59,088 nucleotides of DNA from CANKHA01 sp035652315 (GTDB taxonomy: Bacteria; Pseudomonadota; Alphaproteobacteria; Rhizobiales; Xanthobacteraceae). Below, piece by piece: positions 16,506 to 24,659 of this stretch; position 1 is the first letter of the stretch, and each line of letters opens with the position of its first letter. Where the stretch lies: the NCBI GenBank assembly GCA_035652315.1, contig DASREA010000051.1, positions 1 to 59,088 of the forward strand. The letters are read 5' to 3'. Below the pieces are notes generated by a model. It searched no databases and had not been told where the DNA came from. It saw only the letters and a list, made by a program, of their open reading frames with translations. Made by a program: the position numbers and the translations under genes.

Positions 16506-17654
16506 ATGAATATCATATCCAAGGATAACCGCGAACGCGCCAAGCGCGTGAAGCCAAATCCGATCGATCCGCGCGCGCGCAATTATCAGGTCGTCGACAC
16601 CGACTTTCACTTCATTCCCGACTGGCAGGTGCTGCGCAAATTCATGCGCGAGCCGTTCCGGTCGGAACTGACCAAATATCCGCCGGTGGGCGGCGACTAC
16701 AGCCCGCAATATGCCATTGGCATCGAAGGTACCGGACAGGAAACGCTGGGCCGCGCCGGTACCGCCGCCGAGGTGTTACGCGTCCTCGACGAGATCGGCG
16801 TCAGCACGGCGGTGCTGAGCCCGGGCTTCCAGCGCCCGCAGAGCATGTTCAATCCCGCCATGCTGTCGGCGGTCGCCTCCGCCTACAATGATTATCTCGC
16901 CGCCGAGGTGCTGCCCGTGAGCCCGCGCATCAAGGGCGAAATCATGATCAACCATCGCGTGCCGGCCGACGGCGCCAAGGAAATCCGGCGCGTCGGGCGG
17001 CATCCCGGCTTCGTTTCGGTCTATACCGAGTTCGGCGGCAACTACGAACCGATCGGGACGGCGAAGCATGACCCGATCTACGAAGCCGCCGTTGAAAACA
17101 ATCTCGTCGTCACCTCGCACGTCGGCACGTTCTTCCAGCAGATGTCGCCGCTGCATCAGGGCACACGCACCTGGGCCGAACTGGTCGGGCTGTCTTCGGT
17201 GTCGATTTCCTTCGCTTTTGTCGGCAGCATGATCTTCCAGGGCTTGTTCGATAAATTCCCGAGCCTGCATGTCATCATAAAAGAGGGCGGATTCTGGTGG
17301 CTGCCCGAGTTCATGGCGCGCTCTGACGACTACTATCTCAGCCATCCGGGCGACATCAAACTGACGGAACGCAAGCTGGAAGCCGGCGAGCAATTCCTGC
17401 GCAAGCTGCCCAGCGAGTATTTCGAGTCCAACATCCGCTTTTCCAGCCAGCCGGTCTGCTTTCCGCGCGATCCCAAGCACTTCAAGCTCTTGATGGAGCT
17501 TTGCCGCGGCGAGGACATGCTGCTTTATTCTTCGGACTGGCCGCATGCTACGTTTGATCCGTTGAACTGGGCGTTCGACCCCGCCATCTCGGAAGAGGGC
17601 CGCAAGAAAATCCTTTCGGACAACGCGAGGAATTGGTACCAGCGGCCGCTTTGA
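16506..17654 (+). CDS. Amidohydrolase-2 family protein (ACMSD-like TIM barrel)
   Basis: This 382-residue TIM-barrel protein belongs to the amidohydrolase-2 group, which contains metal-dependent decarboxylases and hydrolases of aromatic or dicarboxylic compounds. The metal-site elements are VDTDFHF near residue 31 (a D-x-H where many relatives have H-x-H), VTSHVG near 208 and LYSSDWPHATFD near 345, where the Asp is the conserved catalytic metal ligand. No signal peptide is seen. It lies between the Rieske gene and an isochorismatase-like gene (28-bp gap), suggesting a downstream step in the pathway. Whether it decarboxylates or hydrolyses is not decidable here. Confidence 0.82.
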   Translation: MNIISKDNRERAKRVKPNPIDPRARNYQVVDTDFHFIPDWQVLRKFMREPFRSELTKYPPVGGDYSPQYAIGIEGTGQETLGRAGTAAEVLRVLDEIGVSTAVLSPGFQRPQSMFNPAMLSAVASAYNDYLAAEVLPVSPRIKGEIMINHRVPADGAKEIRRVGRHPGFVSVYTEFGGNYEPIGTAKHDPIYEAAVENNLVVTSHVGTFFQQMSPLHQGTRTWAELVGLSSVSISFAFVGSMIFQGLFDKFPSLHVIIKEGGFWWLPEFMARSDDYYLSHPGDIKLTERKLEAGEQFLRKLPSEYFESNIRFSSQPVCFPRDPKHFKLLMELCRGEDMLLYSSDWPHATFDPLNWAFDPAISEEGRKKILSDNARNWYQRPL

Positions 17655-17682
17655 AGCGGCCCAAAATCAGGGGAGGAAGGGG

Positions 17683-18315
17683 ATGAACAAGGCACGCTTG
17701 CTCGCCGCGGCAATCGCTGTCGCCTGCGGCGCATCGGTGACCGGCGCCCGCGCCGGGGACGTGTTGCAGGAATGGGATTCGGTGAAAGCGCCGCCGCCGC
17801 CGAAGCTCGAACAAGTCACGATCGATCCGAAAAAGACCGCCGTGATCAGCATGGATTTCAACGCCAAGAACTGCACCGCGGAAGATCGCAAACGCTGCTT
17901 CGCCGTTATTCCCGCCGCGCAAAAGCTGATTGCCGAAGCGCGCAAGCACGGCATGGTGGTGGCCCATACCATCACCTCGCATATGAAACCGACCGATATC
18001 GTGAAGGAACTGGCGCCGGCGCAGGGTGAGCCCGTCGTCGTCGGCAAAGGCGACAAATTTGCCGGCAGCGACTTGGAAAAGATCCTCAAGGGCAAGGGTG
18101 TCGACACGGTGATCCTCATGGGCACCGAGGCCAACAGCGCGGTGCTTTATACCGCGCTCGGGGCCGTGATCCGCGACTTCAAAGCCATTGTTCCGGTCGA
18201 CACCATGCCGGCGAAAACGGCGTACCAGGAACAATTTACCGTCTGGGCGCTCGCTAACGGTTCGCAGCTCAAGGACGGCGCGACGCTCACGCGCTCGGAC
18301 ATGATGAAATTCTGA
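17683..18315 (+). CDS. Exported isochorismatase-like protein lacking the catalytic Cys
   Basis: This 210-residue protein has a clear N-terminal signal peptide (MNKARLLAAAIAVACGASVTG, cleaved near ARA) and an isochorismatase/cysteine-hydrolase fold. The Asp of the D-K-C triad is present in AVISMDFNAKNC and the Lys probably in VVVGKGDKFAG. In the nucleophile segment, GTEANSAVLYTA, Ala stands where the catalytic Cys should be. It is therefore probably not a classical hydrolase and may bind a ligand in the periplasm. A very strong AGGGGAGGAAGGGG precedes the ATG. It follows the amidohydrolase by 28 bp, in the same apparent operon. Confidence 0.82.
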   Translation: MNKARLLAAAIAVACGASVTGARAGDVLQEWDSVKAPPPPKLEQVTIDPKKTAVISMDFNAKNCTAEDRKRCFAVIPAAQKLIAEARKHGMVVAHTITSHMKPTDIVKELAPAQGEPVVVGKGDKFAGSDLEKILKGKGVDTVILMGTEANSAVLYTALGAVIRDFKAIVPVDTMPAKTAYQEQFTVWALANGSQLKDGATLTRSDMMKF

Positions 18316-18571
18316 TCAGATAAAGCGTATCGTAAGGCAGACGCCACACGCCAACCTGACAAATCGTGGAAACGGCGGCCGCTTTGCTCGTTCGGTCGCC
18401 GCTTCGTTGCGGCTGCTGCGCGACGGGAAGAGCGTGTATATTCGCCGCAGCGAGACGGATTTCATGCCACGAGAAGAGCGTTTACAAAGGTCCGGCGTCG
18501 TTGCGCATGGCCGCGCAAAAAGCAAAGGCAACACCGTCGGCGACGCGAAAGGGCAGGTTTAGGGGTAGGGA

Positions 18572-20608
18572 ATGTTCGAGGCACTTAGTGTATTCAATGC
18601 GCACGACATCATCGAGGGCCTTAAAGGCGTGACCGCGCCTTTTCCGCTGGCTTTGATGTTCTTTGGCGTGGCGGTGGCGAGCTTCTTCGCGGCGGCGCCG
18701 GGCATTGGCGGCAAGCTTCTGCTGGCGCTCTTTCTGCCTTATGCGATGACGCTGCATCCCTTTGCCTTCATTGCGCTGATTTTCGGCGCGGCCAGCGTCA
18801 GCAACACGGCGACGACTTTCACCTCGGTGCTTATCGGCGTTCCCGGCGGCATCGGATCGCAGGCAACGATCCTCGACGGCTATCCGATGGCCAAAAAAGG
18901 CGAGGCCAACCGGGCGCTCGGCGCGGCATTCTTCGGCTCGCTGGTCGGCGGCGTCATCGGCGCAATCGCCTTCATGGTGTCATTGCCGTTCTTCAAGCCG
19001 CTGGTGCTCAGCCTGGGCTCGCCCGAATTCTTCATGATGGTGCTGCTCGGTTTGAGCGCTATCGCGATCCTCGGCGGCAGTCAGCCGGTCAAAGGCCTGG
19101 TCAGCGCGGTCATCGGCTTGTCGATCGCATTGGTGGGCACCGACGCCCGCACCGGCATCGAGCGCTTCACGTTCGGCAGCAGCTATTTGTGGGATGGTCT
19201 GTCGCTGATCATCGCCTCGATGGGTCTCTATGCGGTGCCGGAAATGGTGGATCTGTTCCGCCGCAAGACCAGCATTTCCGACATGGAGCCCTTGAAGGGC
19301 GGGCAGTGGCAGGGTGTCAAAGACGTCATCCACAACTGGTGGCTATGCATCCGCTGCAGCATCGTCGGCGTCTGGGTGGGCGTGCTGCCGGGGCTGGGCA
19401 GTTCGGTGGCCGATTGGTTCGCCTACGCCCATGCCATGCAGACGGAAAAGAACACCGAGAACTTCGGCAAGGGCGACGTCCGCGGCGTCATCGCCTCGGA
19501 AAGCGCCAACAACTCCAAGGAAGGCGGCGACCTTATCCCGACGCTGCTGTTCGGCATTCCTGGCAGCAGTTCGATGGCGCTGATCCTGATCGGCATGATC
19601 GCCGTCGGCATCCAGCCCGGCACGGCGATTCTCACCCACCAGGCGCCGTATCTCTACGGCACCATCTGGACGCTGGTGATCGCCAATACCATGGCGACGC
19701 TACTTTGCATGGCCTTCACCAAGCAGTTCTGCCGCGCCAGTCTCGTCCCTTATTATTACATGGTGCCGAGCGTGTTCCTGTTCTGCGCCATCGGCGCCTA
19801 TGCCAACGAACTGGATTTCAATGACCTCGTCGCGCTCGTATTTTTCTCCGTTGTCGGCATTGTGATGCGGCGCTACGGATGGCCGCGGCCGCCGTTGCTC
19901 ATCGCCGTCGTGCTCGGCCCGCAGGTCCAGCAATATCTTTGGCTGTCGGTGGACCGCTATGGCCTCGAGTGGCTGCATTTCCCCGGCGTGATCATTATCG
20001 GCATCCTGCTGGTGGCCACTGTCGCCTATCCGTATATCCGCCGGTATCTGTCCGGCCAACAGAGCATGGACATGGATGTGGCGCACGAACTCGTGCGTGC
20101 GCAGGAAAAGGGCAGCCTGGTCACCGGCGGCATGCTCTTCATCATGTTCTGGGCGATGGGGATCACCGCGCTGCAATGGCCATTGCGGGCGTCGCTGCCG
20201 GTCTATTTTGTCGCAGGGCTGGGCATCCTGCTGACCGGCATACAGTTCGTCCGCGACAGCATGACGCTGCGCGAACAGGCGCGCAGCGGCAGGCCGCTGA
20301 AGCCTTACAGCCGCGACGAAAATCTTCTCGAAATCGGCGCCTGGCTATGGCTCGCCGGGGTCGCCGTCGGTGCCTGGCTCATCGGCTTCCATCTCACGTT
20401 TTTGCTTTATCCCGTCCTGTTCGGGCTGGTTTACGGCGCCAACCTCAAATATTCGGCCCTTATCGGCGCCGTAGCCTTCGTTATCTGCAGCGTGGTGTTC
20501 GATTATTTCGACGGCGCCATATGGCCCAATGCGATTGACACGGCGATCGGCACCCCGATGAACGATGGCCTAAACTGGCTGGTCGGGGCGGTGCATTCGC
20601 TCTTTTGA
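18572..20608 (+). CDS. Fused TctA-TctB permease of a tripartite tricarboxylate transporter
   Basis: This 678-residue inner-membrane protein has a TctA part (about 1-510) with many hydrophobic helices and conserved segments such as FFAAAPGIGGKLLLALFLPY, LIGVPGGIGSQATILDGYPM and LIPTLLFGIPGSSSMALIL. From about residue 516 four further helices follow (LVTGGMLFIMFWAMGITALQ to the end), matching the size and layout of the separate small subunit TctB. TctA alone is about 500 residues, so both membrane subunits appear to be joined. It would import carboxylates with a TctC/Bug protein, using an ion gradient. It stands 256 bp after the isochorismatase-like gene. Confidence 0.88.
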   Translation: MFEALSVFNAHDIIEGLKGVTAPFPLALMFFGVAVASFFAAAPGIGGKLLLALFLPYAMTLHPFAFIALIFGAASVSNTATTFTSVLIGVPGGIGSQATILDGYPMAKKGEANRALGAAFFGSLVGGVIGAIAFMVSLPFFKPLVLSLGSPEFFMMVLLGLSAIAILGGSQPVKGLVSAVIGLSIALVGTDARTGIERFTFGSSYLWDGLSLIIASMGLYAVPEMVDLFRRKTSISDMEPLKGGQWQGVKDVIHNWWLCIRCSIVGVWVGVLPGLGSSVADWFAYAHAMQTEKNTENFGKGDVRGVIASESANNSKEGGDLIPTLLFGIPGSSSMALILIGMIAVGIQPGTAILTHQAPYLYGTIWTLVIANTMATLLCMAFTKQFCRASLVPYYYMVPSVFLFCAIGAYANELDFNDLVALVFFSVVGIVMRRYGWPRPPLLIAVVLGPQVQQYLWLSVDRYGLEWLHFPGVIIIGILLVATVAYPYIRRYLSGQQSMDMDVAHELVRAQEKGSLVTGGMLFIMFWAMGITALQWPLRASLPVYFVAGLGILLTGIQFVRDSMTLREQARSGRPLKPYSRDENLLEIGAWLWLAGVAVGAWLIGFHLTFLLYPVLFGLVYGANLKYSALIGAVAFVICSVVFDYFDGAIWPNAIDTAIGTPMNDGLNWLVGAVHSLF

Positions 20609-20634
20609 CGCCGCCAAGCACCCGCTTTGCATAA

Positions 20635-20652
20635 ATCGAAACACATTCACGT
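20635..20652. promoter_or_regulatory. Candidate IclR operator, site C
   Basis: ATCGAAACACATTCACGT shares ATCGAAAC with site A (other strand) and ATT at the same offset, but its second arm is degenerate. It lies 180 bp upstream of the second Bug gene in an otherwise gene-free 223-bp region. Confidence 0.35.
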
Positions 20653-20831
20653 TTTTGACACCGCGCTAAATTTGCTTATGATGCGACCGGGGAAGCGGTG
20701 CTCGGTGCGCTGAACACCGGCCGCGGGCGGAAGCCGGCGGCAAAAAATACGACGAAGCGTCCGCCGGGCCACTCAGCGATGCGGCACTGATTCAAATCGG
20801 GCGACGACGCAAAAAACAGGGAGAGACAGCT

Positions 20832-22178
20832 ATGTCATTGCTGCAGAAAACGATATCCGGCGCTGCCCTGGTCTTCCTTTGCGGGGCCGCGCTGCTCGCA
20901 GCATCCGCGCCGGCAGGGGCGGAGGTGGATTTCAAAGGCAAGACCATCGATGTCATCATCGGTTCGGAGCCGGGCGGCGGCACCGACGGCACCACCCGGC
21001 TCGTCGGCACCTTCCTGGAAAAATATCTGCCGGGGCATCCGACGATGCGCTATCGCAATATCCCCGGCGGCCACGGCGCCAAGGGATTGAACTTCTTTGC
21101 CAAGGCCAAGCCGGACGGCCTCACCTGGGCCGGCGGCGCCAGCTCGCACGTCGATCCCAACGCGCTCCAGAGAAGCGTCGTCGAATATAATCCGACCAAA
21201 TTCGAATTCATCGGCGGCATTTCGCGCGGCGGTTCGCTCGTTTTCATTCGCAAGGACAAGCTGGCGAATCTGACCGATCCGTCGAAACCGCCGGTCATCG
21301 TCGGCGAGCTCGATGGCAATCGCAGTTGGGGTCAGATGATCAATTGGGGCGGCGTTCTGCTGAACTGGAACATCCGCTTTGTGATTGGCTATCCGGGAAC
21401 GAGCTTTCTGTTCCTCGCCGTGCGCAAAGGCGAGATCGACATGATGGGCGATTCCAACGTCGCAATGCTGAACGAAACCCTGAAGACCGGCGATTTTGTG
21501 CCGGTGGCGCAAATTGGCAGCGAAGATGAAAACGGAAAGACCGTGCCTCGGGAAAATTTCCCGAATGTTCCGGTTTTCGCCGACATGGTGAAGGGCAAGC
21601 TGAGCGGCGCCGCCGGCGATGCGTTTGATTTCTGGAACGCTTCGAACAACGTCGACAAATGGTATGCATTGCCGCCCGGCGCGCCGAAGGACGTCGTCGA
21701 CACCTACCGCGCGGCGTGGGCCAAGATGGTCAAGGACCCTGACTTCATTAAGCGCGGATCGGCGCAGTTCAGTGCGGATTTCACGCCGCTAACCGGGCAG
21801 GTGCAGGGCGATATCGTCAAGAAAACGGCCTATCCGAAGCCGCAAGTGCTCGCCTACATGCAGTCCATCAAGAAGAAGTATGACCTGCCGACCGAGCCGC
21901 TCAGCGACGAGCAATTGGCGGCTCTGGCCAAGGCCAAAGGCTTCGACAAAATGGGCGCGCCCGCGGTCAAGGCCAAGCTCACCGCGGTCGGCGATGGCGG
22001 CCGCGACATATCCTTCTCCGCCAACGGCAAGGATACCAAGATAGACGTGAGCAGCAGCCGGACCCACGTGACCATCAAGGGTCAGAAGGCCGCGCGCGCG
22101 GATCTCAAACCGGGCATGGACTGCTCGATCGAGTATCTCGAGGGCGCCAAGGAGGCCAATGGCATCGCCTGCGAGTGA
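20832..22178 (+). CDS. TctC/Bug-family binding protein 2 with extra C-terminal domain
   Basis: This 448-residue exported binding protein has a signal peptide ending near APAGA and the Bug core motifs IIGSEPGGGTDGTTR and RNIPGGHGAKGLNFF. The core ends near residue 355. About 90 further residues follow, from EPLSDEQLAALAKAKGFDK to the end, with a short helical part and a predicted beta-rich segment (ISFSANGKDTKIDVSSSRT, CSIEYLEGAKEANGIACE) containing two Cys. Usual Bug proteins have 320-350 residues, so this tail is unusual. A strong AGGGAGAGA precedes the start, and a good terminator hairpin follows the stop. Confidence 0.85.
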   Translation: MSLLQKTISGAALVFLCGAALLAASAPAGAEVDFKGKTIDVIIGSEPGGGTDGTTRLVGTFLEKYLPGHPTMRYRNIPGGHGAKGLNFFAKAKPDGLTWAGGASSHVDPNALQRSVVEYNPTKFEFIGGISRGGSLVFIRKDKLANLTDPSKPPVIVGELDGNRSWGQMINWGGVLLNWNIRFVIGYPGTSFLFLAVRKGEIDMMGDSNVAMLNETLKTGDFVPVAQIGSEDENGKTVPRENFPNVPVFADMVKGKLSGAAGDAFDFWNASNNVDKWYALPPGAPKDVVDTYRAAWAKMVKDPDFIKRGSAQFSADFTPLTGQVQGDIVKKTAYPKPQVLAYMQSIKKKYDLPTEPLSDEQLAALAKAKGFDKMGAPAVKAKLTAVGDGGRDISFSANGKDTKIDVSSSRTHVTIKGQKAARADLKPGMDCSIEYLEGAKEANGIACE

Positions 22179-22202
22179 CAACGGCGCCAAGACGCGTTGC
22201 GA

Positions 22203-22238
22203 GGCTGGCGTCTTTTCATCAAGGCGCCAGCCTTTTTT
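22203..22238 (+). terminator. Rho-independent terminator after Bug gene 2
   Basis: GGCTGGCG (22203-22210) pairs perfectly with CGCCAGCC (22225-22232) across a 14-nt loop and is followed directly by six T residues. It should end transcripts of the 20832 gene, so the next gene needs its own promoter or read-through. Confidence 0.8.
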
Positions 22239-22290
22239 GCCCGCCTCATGGCGAGACGGGGCCACGAACTAATCTCAGCGAGGGAGAAGC

Positions 22291-23283
22291 ATGGATCACA
22301 TACAGTTTCCTTACCGTTCGACAAATCACCTGGTCCTGATGCATGTGATCAATGAATCCGGCGCTTGGGAACGAAACGGTCTAAAGGTCGACTTCGACAA
22401 GATCATCAGCCGCTCGGACGCGCACGATCTCGTCCCCAAGGGGGAGGTCGAATTCGTCTCCGGCAATCACGTCTCGACTTACGCATCGCGCGCGCGGGGC
22501 GATACCTGGGTCTATCTCGGGCAAACCGTGAGCAAGAACAACTTGACGCTGATCACCCGTCCGGAAACCGGCATCAACAAGCTCGAGGACGTGCGCAAGA
22601 AGAAATTCGGCTCGCGCGGCCGCCACCCAGGCCTCAACACCTGGCTCTACCTGAAGCAGGCCGGGCTCGATCCCGACCAGGATCAGGTGGAGATCGTCAC
22701 CGAGGTGCGCACCGAGGAAGCCGACGGCAGCAAGAAGGTGAAGGGCAAGAGCCTGCTCAACATGGTGGCCGACGGCGACGTCGAGGCCTGCTTCGTCAAC
22801 GAGCCGCGGCGCGAATTCGCCCGCCGCATGGGGCTGAAGCTGATCGACATCCCGGTGCAGCCGATGATCTTCTTCATGACCATCTCGACGTCGATGAAGA
22901 TGGCCAAGGAAAAACCGGATATCTGCAAGCGCGTGCTGAAGTCGGTGATCGAGGGCATCGCCTTCTTCAAGATCAATAAGGAAGAGAGCATCAAGATCAT
23001 CCAGCAGCATCACAAGAAGGAAGGCAACCTCGACCGTGAAGCGGCCGAGAAGGTTTACAACGACCTGGCGCCGCGGCTCGAACCCAAGCTCTATCCGGGC
23101 CTCGACGCGATCTACAACGTCTATCAGGAAGCGTTGAAGCAGGACGAGAAGAACGGCGATGCCAAACGGATCCATCCGTTGGCGCTCTGGGACTTCCATA
23201 TGCTGCGGGAAATCGATGACAGCGGTTTCATCAACAATCTCTACAAAGACCATCCGAAGTTCCTGGAGGGGTACGGAGGCTAA
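22291..23283 (+). CDS. NMT1/THI5-like substrate-binding-fold protein without signal peptide
   Basis: This 330-residue protein resembles NitT/TauT-type (SsuA/NMT1-like) binding proteins: GAWERNGLKVDFDKIIS, GEVEFVSGNHVS, GINKLEDVRKKKFGSRGR and VADGDVEACFVNEP. It starts directly with the mature fold (MDHIQFPYRSTNHLVLMHV), with a strong GAGGGAGAAG before the ATG and no hydrophobic leader. It is thus predicted to be cytoplasmic. The same fold includes cytoplasmic enzymes such as 4,5-dihydroxyphthalate decarboxylase, so an enzymatic role is possible. It sits between two Bug genes and has no NitT/TauT permease or ATPase nearby. Confidence 0.75.
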   Translation: MDHIQFPYRSTNHLVLMHVINESGAWERNGLKVDFDKIISRSDAHDLVPKGEVEFVSGNHVSTYASRARGDTWVYLGQTVSKNNLTLITRPETGINKLEDVRKKKFGSRGRHPGLNTWLYLKQAGLDPDQDQVEIVTEVRTEEADGSKKVKGKSLLNMVADGDVEACFVNEPRREFARRMGLKLIDIPVQPMIFFMTISTSMKMAKEKPDICKRVLKSVIEGIAFFKINKEESIKIIQQHHKKEGNLDREAAEKVYNDLAPRLEPKLYPGLDAIYNVYQEALKQDEKNGDAKRIHPLALWDFHMLREIDDSGFINNLYKDHPKFLEGYGG

Positions 23284-23358
23284 CAAACCGGCGTGACCGA
23301 TGAGCGCGCCGCGGCAGGCGGCGCGCTCGGCGGCGGCTGAAACGGGGAGGGGCGAGAC

Positions 23359-24420
23359 GTGGTGCGACCTTCGATAAGGAACGCTGCAGCCTTTGCTTTT
23401 CTGATTCTGCTGGCCGGTCCCGCTGCCGCGAACGAAATCTCCTTCGCTGGCAAAAAGATCGACATGCTCATCGGCTCGTCGCCGGGCGGCGGCACCGATC
23501 TCAGCTCGCGCCTGATCGGCGACTATCTCGTCAAATACCTTCCCGGCCACCCGACGATCGTCTACCGCAATATTCCGGGCGGTCAGGGTTTGAAGTCGCT
23601 CAATTACTTCGCCACGCAGGTCAAACCGGATGGCTTGACGTTTTCCGGCGGCAGCCAAGGTCATTTCGATCCCGCCGGACGCGGCCAGGCCAGCATCCAG
23701 TTCGATCCGCTGACCTTCAAATACATCGGCGGCGTCAATCGCGGCGGCACCATGATGATCGTCCGCAAGGAAGCCCTGAAACGACTTGCCGATCCTACGG
23801 CCAAGCGCGTGATCATGCCGGCGGAGACCGGCGCCGGCGCCAGCACCGGTCCGCAGATGGCGCTTTGGGGAATGGAATATTTGCATTGGAACATGCGGGT
23901 GGTGGTCGGTTATAGCGGCACGCCGGCGATGATCCTTGCCGCGATGCAGGGCGAGGCCGATTGCATGGCCTCGTCGAGTTCGTCGCAGCTCCAGCCGCTG
24001 CTCGACAATCCCGCGTTCGAATTGATCGCGCAGCTCGGAGACATGGACGAAAACGGCAAATTCGTTCCGCGTTCCTCGTTGAAGAATGTGCCAGTCTTCG
24101 CGGATATGGTCGGACCCAAGGTGCCGTCGGATAAACAGGATCTTTTCCGCGCCTGGCTGCAAACGCAATACATCGACAAGTGGTTCGCCCTGCCGGCCAA
24201 TACGCCGGACGACATCGTCAAGGTGTATGAGGCGGCATTCCGCCACCTGGAGAAGGATGCGGATTTCATCCGCGCGGCCAAGCTGCAATTCGGCCCCGAC
24301 TTCGGAACGACGTCGGCGCACAACATGACCGGCCTGGTCGGCGGCATGGTCAAGAATGCGGCCCGCGTGGATGCCTTTATGGCAGCGTTGCGTCAGAAAT
24401 ACGGGGTCGAGGCTAAATAG
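23359..24420 (+). CDS. TctC/Bug-family periplasmic binding protein 3
   Basis: This 353-residue exported binding protein has a signal peptide ending near GPAAA, then LIGSSPGGGTDLSSR and RNIPGGQGLKSLNYF. It is closer in sequence to Bug protein 2 than to protein 1, but lacks the C-terminal extension. The start is GTG at 23359 (GTG is repeated at 23362), after GGGGAGGGG. It follows the leaderless binding-fold gene by 75 bp. With three Bug proteins and one TctAB in the block, the transporter may accept several related acids. Confidence 0.85.
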   Translation: MVRPSIRNAAAFAFLILLAGPAAANEISFAGKKIDMLIGSSPGGGTDLSSRLIGDYLVKYLPGHPTIVYRNIPGGQGLKSLNYFATQVKPDGLTFSGGSQGHFDPAGRGQASIQFDPLTFKYIGGVNRGGTMMIVRKEALKRLADPTAKRVIMPAETGAGASTGPQMALWGMEYLHWNMRVVVGYSGTPAMILAAMQGEADCMASSSSSQLQPLLDNPAFELIAQLGDMDENGKFVPRSSLKNVPVFADMVGPKVPSDKQDLFRAWLQTQYIDKWFALPANTPDDIVKVYEAAFRHLEKDADFIRAAKLQFGPDFGTTSAHNMTGLVGGMVKNAARVDAFMAALRQKYGVEAK

Positions 24421-24659
24421 GCCCGAAGCGGGCCGAGATCTGGAAAAGGAAGAATGGTCCGGGCGCACAGTGAACGGCCCGCGCGCTTATTTCCGATCCG
24501 GGGGAGGCGCGGCTGGCATGCATGGTCTTACGAGCCCGCGACCCCCCGGAAGACGCAGCCGCGCGCGCGAAAACGGACGCTGCGGCCGCTCTTTTGCATC
24601 GGCGCGCTATCCTCTAACATGCGTGCCGAAGGGTTTTAACGCATTGAAAGGATTGAGTG

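Noticed and set aside
22381..24468. A 695-codon open frame on the minus strand
   Set aside because: It lies wholly opposite two well supported binding-protein genes; its product is His/Arg/Asp-rich with no recognisable domain, as expected for an antisense shadow in GC-rich DNA.
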